DNA of 64,000 nt from assembly GCA_034509925.1 (NCBI GenBank), contig CM067538.1, positions 4,939,778 to 5,003,777 on the forward strand, written 5' to 3'. Shown here in pieces: positions 57,075-64,000 of this stretch. The position numbers were made by a program, and so were the translations under genes. Below the pieces are notes generated by a model that was given only the letters and a program-made list of their open reading frames with translations, was not told the DNA's origin and ran no database searches. Within the stretch, counting starts at the first letter, position 1; each line of letters begins with the position of its first letter. The stretch is from Hirudinaria manillensis. Its lineage: Eukaryota; Annelida; Clitellata; Hirudinida; Hirudinidae.

Positions 57075-57786
57075 AATATATATATATATATAATATATGT
57101 ATATACTAATATGTTAACCGTAACATATCATTAACAAAACAACTACGATGAATTTTAACTACTAGCAGATGTTAGATTTAAATATAATATTATATAAATT
57201 CTTAATAAATTTATCTAAGGAAATATAACTGCTATTAATTATTAAAGTCGAACAATTCAAAGAATATGATTAAGATTTGTTAATGTTTATCAACGATGTT
57301 TGATATACCCTGCTGCACTCATTTTGGGCCAATGCTGAAAATTTAAAATATTTAAAATATTAGTTTTATCATTATTATTATTACTATCATAACAAATGGA
57401 ATGTTATAGGTAAAATTAATATAATCAAAACCTTAAGTTATTTTACTTTGAGATTTGTTTTTAATTAAAATCTCTTATAATCAATTTTACAAATTTACAA
57501 GCAATCAGTTTAACAGACTATTATTATTATTACATAAGACACGGGCGAACCCCTAGCCTGCAACAAAATCACAAAACTTTCAACAAAAGCTCAACATTAC
57601 TAACGAACTTATATACATCGCTCACTAACAAATCAAATATTTACAGTCCATGTACATTAATAAAATAATAATAAAAAATAAGTAACAAATAATAATTAGA
57701 AAATGTAACATCCGCCAAAACTGACCAACGCCGATGCAGGCCAGAACGAAGAAGAGAACGAAGAGGTAACTCAGGAAGGAGTTCAT
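56678..57786 (-). CDS. Small secreted four-cysteine peptide (about 49 aa)
   Basis: Exons (minus): 57786-57726, 57334-57309 (26 bases), 57024-56979, 56694-56678; junction phases 1, 0 and 1 all agree, with strong acceptors (aaattttcag, tattatttcag, tatttatttcag). The precursor starts MNSFLSYLFVLFFVLACIGV, a classic signal peptide with likely cleavage after ALA (21-23). The mature part contains ECSRDDHCPPNHICNFGDC and ends VTHVE. Cysteines are at 27, 33, 39 and 44 (spacing C-x5-C-x5-C-x4-C), enough for two disulfides. The Cys-x2-Asp start resembles one arm of colipase/Dickkopf-like or EB-type modules, but the peptide is too short to assign. If the last intron is retained, the frame ends GILILF instead. 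Function is unknown; a secreted signalling or defence peptide is possible. Confidence 0.6.
57042..57091. repeat. (AT)n and (AAT)n compound microsatellite
   Basis: AT units, then AAT units, then AT units again, in the intron between exons 2 and 3 of the small peptide gene, close to the exon 3 acceptor. Confidence 0.9.
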
Positions 57787-57802
57787 AGTTCGCAGTTGTT
57801 CG

Positions 57803-57835
57803 ACTGAACATCATATTTTCCAGACCGCTTTTATA
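57803..57835 (-). promoter_or_regulatory. Core promoter of the small peptide gene (TATA plus TCAGT initiator)
   Basis: On the minus strand TATAAAAG (57835-57828) is followed by TCAGT (57807-57803). The initiator A at 57805 is 30 bases from the first T of the TATA box, the ideal spacing. The ATG at 57786 leaves a leader of about 19 bases. TCAGT is the classic arthropod initiator. Confidence 0.75.
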
Positions 57836-58916
57836 CTTTCAACCGGACTGTTATTATTTCTCTTGTTGTCATGACGACGACGCCAAAGGATGAATAATAA
57901 AAAGCAATAAAACATAATGAATCGTCGGCGTGGCATGCTTTGACAATCAAATTATTAAGTCGTTCATCAAAATGCAGTCCAAACCAAATGGTACAAACGT
58001 AGGCACAGAGGAAGTCGTTTTCCAATTAATGCAAATTAAAATGACAGGCTTTACAACTTGAGGCAATTAATCATATCTTCCTATAATAATTTAATGTTTT
58101 TGTGTCAATGCTTCAAATAAATTATTGCTGGTCGAGATGCACTGCTGAGTATTTTTTTATGGAGGTCCATGTAGCAGATATTGTGACTATACTTTTAAGT
58201 TACTTTAAATGCTGATACTTTTTACTTGTATTCCGGTATCTTTTTTAAACAAATACTTTTACTTTTAGTTAAGTAAATTTATGAGGGGTTACTTGCACTT
58301 TCACTTAAGTATTGAAAGGCAGTACTTTCTACAACAACGAGTGTGACGATCTGTGAACTCAGTTTTAAATTCCTGGTCGCACTCAAATGTCATCCCGAAA
58401 TGATGTTGGAATTATTAGGTCGAATTGTCATGACAATTTCTGTTTCTTGAAGTTGCTGAAATAACCAACAATCTTTTTCTATTAAACCGAATCGTTGGAA
58501 GGCTTAAAAGAATAGATGATTTTGATCAATTCATGAATAGCTAAGAACAAAGCCGGATTAAAATGAATATTAAGAATTAAATGCATAATCAAAATTCGTT
58601 AATATAAAAAACACCAGACTATTTTGATTATGTAAAACATCAATCCGTGTGGCTACGCTCGCTTCGAAGTTCCACAATTTATTTTGAACTTACAAAGTGC
58701 ACCAATTCAACCGAAAATTTTATGTACTTTCTGGCAGTATTAAACCAAAGTTAAAATCACTTCCAAGGATATTATTTATTGTTCGTCCATTGTGCTAAAT
58801 GTACCGCTTATTTCAATCGCATTCACTTTTCACCAAAACAATTTTATGGTGACGTCATGACGATTAGCAAAACATAATAACTGTTTAAAGTGTAACTTTA
58901 AACCAATTTTGCCTGA
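57836..58916. other. Gene-free spacer
   Basis: Spacer between the small peptide gene promoter (-) and the 766-residue protein gene (+). No coding signal or clear promoter element was seen. Confidence 0.55.
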
Positions 58917-61319
58917 ATGGCTGACTTCAAATCAGCCAAAGTTTTCCATTTAATGAACAGAACATTCCGGAAACACGGAGATCGGAAGCAGAGCAAAACG
59001 GAAATATTGAAGAAGGTGCATCGTGCGAAGGTGCGACTTGTTAAATTCATTAAAATATAATAATAATAATAATAAAATTATTTTTGATTTGCATTTTGAA
59101 TTAATTGTTCATCTAAAATTTAATATTGTTAGTGTATGAACGATTGGCTATTTCAGAATGATGAAAAAGATGTGTGCAAAGTGGTCTCTAAAAATAACTC
59201 GGGCGGTATGCAGACTTGGTACAAACCAAAGTCGGAGGTGGACGAAACGAATCCAGATCCCCTTAAAATGGCGGAAAGACTCGATCCTCAGAAAACTGCA
59301 AATCTTCCACCAAAGCTTTTAAATTCCAATAAAACACGCAGTTCAGCATCAGGTCTTAGCGGCCGCATCCACACCGCATCCATCAACCTCAAAAAAAGAA
59401 ATACTTTTCTCTCCAGGTCAAGGAAAGTTAAGACCACGACCTCGAAATCAAAGGCAAAAGTTCCTCTGGTCAATGTTGAAGAGAACTTTTCTTCCAACTC
59501 GAACAAGAACCTCAACGTCGGTTTATCCACAATCACTTCAATACCGGTGAGGAAAATGCCAATAAGCAAACAAAATTATTCATTTATCAATGAAATGTTC
59601 GAAAAAAACATTTCAAAGACCCGGCGTTCGTCACGAAATGACCTGCAGCACCAAACTCGTTCGACGCCCAACTTTGTTGTTCAAAAACCAAAGCAGATTG
59701 GCTCCAGAATCCCGCTAATGAAAGGTTCAAACGCGGATAAAAGTCAAGAGAAAAGAAGGAAGTCGGCCTGTCAGTTGAAAGACGTGAAAGCAAAAAAATC
59801 AGAATCTTTAAAAACAATCAGAAAGTTGCCTCACGAAACAAGCAGGTACGCAGTTCCGAGCGATTTGAATCATCAAACCTCCAATAGGTCGTCTGCTAAA
59901 AGGGAAAAGAAACCAGAAGAAATAATTTATTGCGCCATTTGCTCGATTTTAGAGCAAACAGATTATCTCGAACCGGATGAATGTGTTCAGATCATGCCAG
60001 CCATTGAATACGATCGTGCAAATGTGAGATTTCTAGGTGATCAAAATCACCTCAACGATAGGTATGCCAGCAAATTTGAGAACAAAATGATAATTTCTGC
60101 AGGGCAATTGACAGATCTTATTTATCTCGACAATTTGAAGACCAAGCATGAATTCAAACCACTGGCTGAACCTCAGACCCAGTCTAAAATCGCTCACCAA
60201 AAGCGTTTCTGTTTAACTCGACTCTACAGTCCAGTTTCATCAGCACAAGAAACATCAGAAACTTCCAGGCACAATTATACAGTGGGAGATGTCGGAAGCA
60301 AAGTACCTTCCAATAGTCGGAGGATGGATTCAGGAGATGACGATGTATCGAGTAATTTTACCGATCAGATAAACGTTCATTTGAAAAACTCCCCATCGAC
60401 AACAGACAAAGAATTAAGAGACAATTGCTCAAATAAAATCAATTTAAAATCAAATAACCAAGCAGATTTTAAACTGTCTCATGAAAACGCTACGCGGAAA
60501 TCACCAGCACGAATTTTTAAATCTGGAACCAGTGAAACACAGTTACACGAGAAAAGTTTTAAGCATTTGATGAGGGAAATCGAACTGCTTAGGATAAAGA
60601 GTCTCCTTTCTGACGACCACGACGATGGCGACGACGGCAGTGATGCCAAGAACGCAGCAAACCTAAGCCATAAACATCAGGAAAATCTAAAGCATTCAAA
60701 GCCAATCAAAGTTCTTGTGAACAAAAACTTAAATGCCAAAAGAGGACTAGGAAAAGATTTTGGATCAGAAAGTGAGAACAGAAAAAAAAATTTCTACAAA
60801 ATCGTCACGCAATTCGTCTCTGATTGTTTAAGCCCGTCATCCAGTCACAAAAGTGCCGACGACGATGCAGTTGCAAGCAATTTGAAGGAATGTAAACCTT
60901 TCATATTTGAGCCTTCGAAATATTCAGGAGACGAAGAGATATCAGAAATGTCTCGCGTACCCCTGGAAAATCGACTCCGTCACTTGCTGAGTTCCAACTC
61001 CAGTAAGGATCCTCCACAGCCACAGTGCATTGAAGTCCCGCCCTACCGAAGTATCAGGGACTTTTTGCAAATGCCTCCGAAATTTTTCTCAAAACCCGAT
61101 CTTCCCTTCAACAACAACAACAACGCTGACAGCAACAGTCTCGACTACAACTTCAGCAACAATCTCAGCCACGAGAACAACGTGAATTTCCCTTGGAGTG
61201 AATATTTCAATGCAATGGAGCACTTGGAAAGGAAGAAGCAGAGGAGGAAAACCAGTTCAGAAGTTCTGAGGATCGCCTGGAATTCTCTCAGTCTCGGCGA
61301 TTCCTTTTGTGGAAATTGA
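58917..61319 (+). CDS. Unrecognised, largely disordered basic protein (766 aa)
   Basis: Exon 1 (58917-59030, 38 codons) reads MADFKSAKVFHLMNRTFRKH, then GDRKQSKTEILKKVHRAK. It joins exon 2 (59133-61319) in phase 0 (GCGAAG|gtgcga, attgttag|TGT), where the protein continues CMNDWLFQNDEKDVCKVV. I recognise no domain. The chain is rich in Lys, Ser and Asn and mostly predicted disordered. Points visible: basic Ser/Thr patches (TFLSRSRKVKTTTSKSKAKV), a more ordered hydrophobic stretch near residue 300 (EEIIYCAICSILEQTDYLEP) with a lone CxxC, an Asp-rich run (DDHDDGDDGSD), an Asn-rich run, and a helical C-terminus (SSEVLRIAWNSLSLGDSF). One long coding exon without introns is unlike its neighbours. 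A nuclear or cytoskeletal scaffold is possible but unsupported. Confidence 0.65.
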
Positions 61320-61408
61320 AAGAATTCGTCCTCAAATATTTTCGTAACAAGATTTTAACGTTACTTACTCGATTGACCGTCCTTTTGAATTGTAATAATT
61401 TAAAAAAA

Positions 61409-61414
61409 AATAAA
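61409..61414 (+). terminator. Poly(A) signal of the 766-residue protein gene
   Basis: AATAAA lies 90 bases after the stop codon, in an A-rich setting. Confidence 0.55.
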
Positions 61415-62365
61415 TATAACACTAATCTGATTTTTACAGCCTTTAATATATAATAAATTTAATGATATAATAATATTTAATGATATAATAAATAACAAGA
61501 ATTTATAATAATAAAACATTATCAAATAAATTAATATGTAATCGTTATCAACAATTTGAAATGAATTATGATAAAATATGGACGTTTCAGAAAATTTGGA
61601 ACAATCAACTAACATTTTGAGTGGTAATCCAATTTTAAAGCCTTAAAAACCAAACATTAATTCTGTTTAATTCTGTTCGATCAGAATATTCAATGTAATT
61701 GTTTAATTTCGGTTAACTTATAATAAGTTACCTCTACTCTTGCTAAATAATTTTAATATCTCAGTTTATTAGCAATTTATTATTAAATATGTGAACTGAG
61801 CTCACCCGTTGTTGTCAAAATTTCTTCTAATAATACAATTTATTTATAAATTATGCTATTGTTTTTATTTAATTTCTAAAAAATTATCATGAATACCAAA
61901 TCCATATTTATTTAAACCAAAAAATAATAAATCTAAATCGTAAAAATGAATTTAAAAATATTTAAAATCTACACACCAGTTTACCCTCTATACACTGTCA
62001 ACATTAAACATTCATGAAAGAAAGACACATTAAAGATTTTAAGCTTCTAAAAGCAAAAAAAAGCAAAAATGCAAAACCTACGAGGACTCCACCTGATCCA
62101 AAAAGCATTGAAAGCTCTTAACATAAAAATTAGTTGGTAATATTTTTTTAAATGTATCTTTTTTTTTAAAATGTAATTCTACCAGGTTTTTCCGATCGAT
62201 GACAGAACTTCACTTCGTCTGGAGTGCTTCTCCTCACGCCATATTTATTGATTTCAAACATTATTCTATATTAATTATTTCAATTCATTTAACTGAAATG
62301 CTGCCTTTGGCAAATATTAAAGTAATGGAACTTTTAAAATGTTGTCTAAAAAATTATTAGTGGAT
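61415..62365. other. Gene-free AT-rich stretch
   Basis: No gene seen. Short direct repeats of AATGATATAATA occur near 61460-61490. Confidence 0.6.
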
Positions 62366-62708
<343 letters not shown>

Positions 62709-64000
62709 ATTTACAATTAACCCCTAGTCACTTCAAACCAAAGGTTTCCCCTTAAACAAGCTATTTATTTACAATTTATAATAATTTGTATCACGTAAGA
62801 AGAAGTTGAGAAGGTAAACATGATATAAATGCACTTGCAATGTCCAACCACGTAGTTTATGTAATAAATTAGCATTTGATTGCACGGATATGTGATAAAC
62901 CGTCCGTGACAGGTAATTGAAATATGAAGCCAATATTTTGTTATATACGATCGGATTGTAAGGAACTGATTTTATTTGCGAAAATATTTTTAATTATATT
63001 TATTTTAAAATGTCATATCAAATTTGTAGTCCAAAATTGGAAAAAGCCCTTTTTTTTATAATTAAATTTTTGAGTTCAGTTGTCAATGTTTTGCCGGAAG
63101 TTAAAAGAATAGCAGAGTGATTAAGTGGAGATACTACTTTTCATGTCGAGTATATAGGATTATATCCGATATTATTAAATATTCTGAATTATTAATTGGT
63201 GGTTGGAACAAATTGAAATGGTGGAAGGAGCTTTCATATTTTATTTTGAAAAACTAAAACAAAATGTTAAAAATTAAATCTATTAAAAAGTGAAAAGATT
63301 GAAATAATAGATTAAGTTAAAGAAATAATTTAACTATTACTTTATTATATACATACATATGGCAGTTTACTTTCTAATTGCCTATTTTAAACTTTATGCT
63401 TTTATGGAAGAAGAGGTTTATATGGAGTTTTTAGAAATAAAACTTTACGTAAATTGTTAAATTTTTACTAGATTATAATAATAAATTATTTATTCGTCTA
63501 TATTATTTAATATATTACAACGAATATAATATCCATTGACGAATATATTCTCAATCAGAACAATAATCCAGATGTAATATAATGTACTAATCGTAAGTAA
63601 AAGATAATCATCATCATCATCAACAACGTCGATTGAAGGAAAAATAGCTTTCGCTTTGGAATTTCATTAAAATTTTAATGATATTTCTGGGATTATTCAG
63701 GAAAATACTGCAAAAATTCCGCTTTCTTAAGTCATAACTTTCTCAGTGGGATTATTTAAAACAAAATGAAGTTAAAAACGTGCAAAATAAAATTGTAATC
63801 GTAATGTATAAATTATAAAAATTTAAATAAGTCAAATAATTTTTTCCTTATTCGTTCAAATTTAATACAAAATAATTAACAATTATTCCGTAATAAAGGA
63901 AAAATATGACAACTCAAATGTAGTAACATGTTTACTTTTTCAAGTCATAAACGTCACCATTGATAATCACCATGACGACCATCGTCGTCATCGTCGTCTT
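62709..64000. other. Gene-free AT-rich end of window
   Basis: No gene seen. The last 40 bases contain a short ATC/GTC run. Confidence 0.6.

Noticed and set aside
59288..59817. Minus-strand frames opposite the 766-residue protein
   Set aside because: They are antisense shadows of a much longer coding exon.

Overview
This is AT-rich eukaryotic DNA. Its genes are split into many short exons by GT...AG introns, and simple repeats are dense in introns and spacers. The gene set is animal: a zinc carboxypeptidase, glycogenin, a mitochondrial-clan cytochrome P450, UBE2C, a TPD52 family protein, a peptide-type GPCR and a LINE. The GPCR style, the mitochondrial P450 and one core promoter that pairs TATAAAAG with a TCAGT initiator about 30 bases on suggest an arthropod. 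That placement is inference; no marker gene fixes the species.

Layout: 1-5.2 kb, no gene seen. 5.5-7.6 kb, a 5'-truncated LINE with an open reverse transcriptase frame. 12.2-18.9 kb (+), the 3' half of a class A GPCR (TM5 to C-terminus) with a 5.9 kb intron full of (ATT)n and (ATATT)n. 22.5-23.7 kb (-), weak small-exon candidates. 25.0-31.6 kb (+), an 11-exon carboxypeptidase B-type zymogen with a charged coiled-coil tail. 38.7-32.6 kb (-), glycogenin with two alternative last exons, each carrying glycogen-synthase-binding motifs. 42.9-42.0 kb (-), the 3' exons of an unrecognised gene. 44.7-51.1 kb (+), a nine-exon mitochondrial-clan P450. 53.7-51.5 kb (-), TPD52 with two possible last exons. 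55.1-56.1 kb (+), UBE2C. 57.8-56.7 kb (-), a tiny secreted four-cysteine peptide gene with a textbook core promoter. 58.9-61.3 kb (+), an unrecognised 766-residue disordered protein. 62.4-62.7 kb, a compound tetranucleotide array.

The exon models were built by hand from splice signals, reading phase and family similarity. In the carboxypeptidase, glycogenin, P450, TPD52 and UBE2C models every junction agrees in phase and the summed coding length is a multiple of three. The genes have unrelated jobs (protein digestion, glycogen priming, oxidation in mitochondria, mitotic ubiquitination, vesicle traffic) and look like an ordinary neighbourhood rather than a pathway cluster. The most unusual features lie inside genes: a multivalent glycogenin tail made by alternative last exons, a carboxypeptidase with a coiled-coil tail, and the small cysteine-rich peptide.
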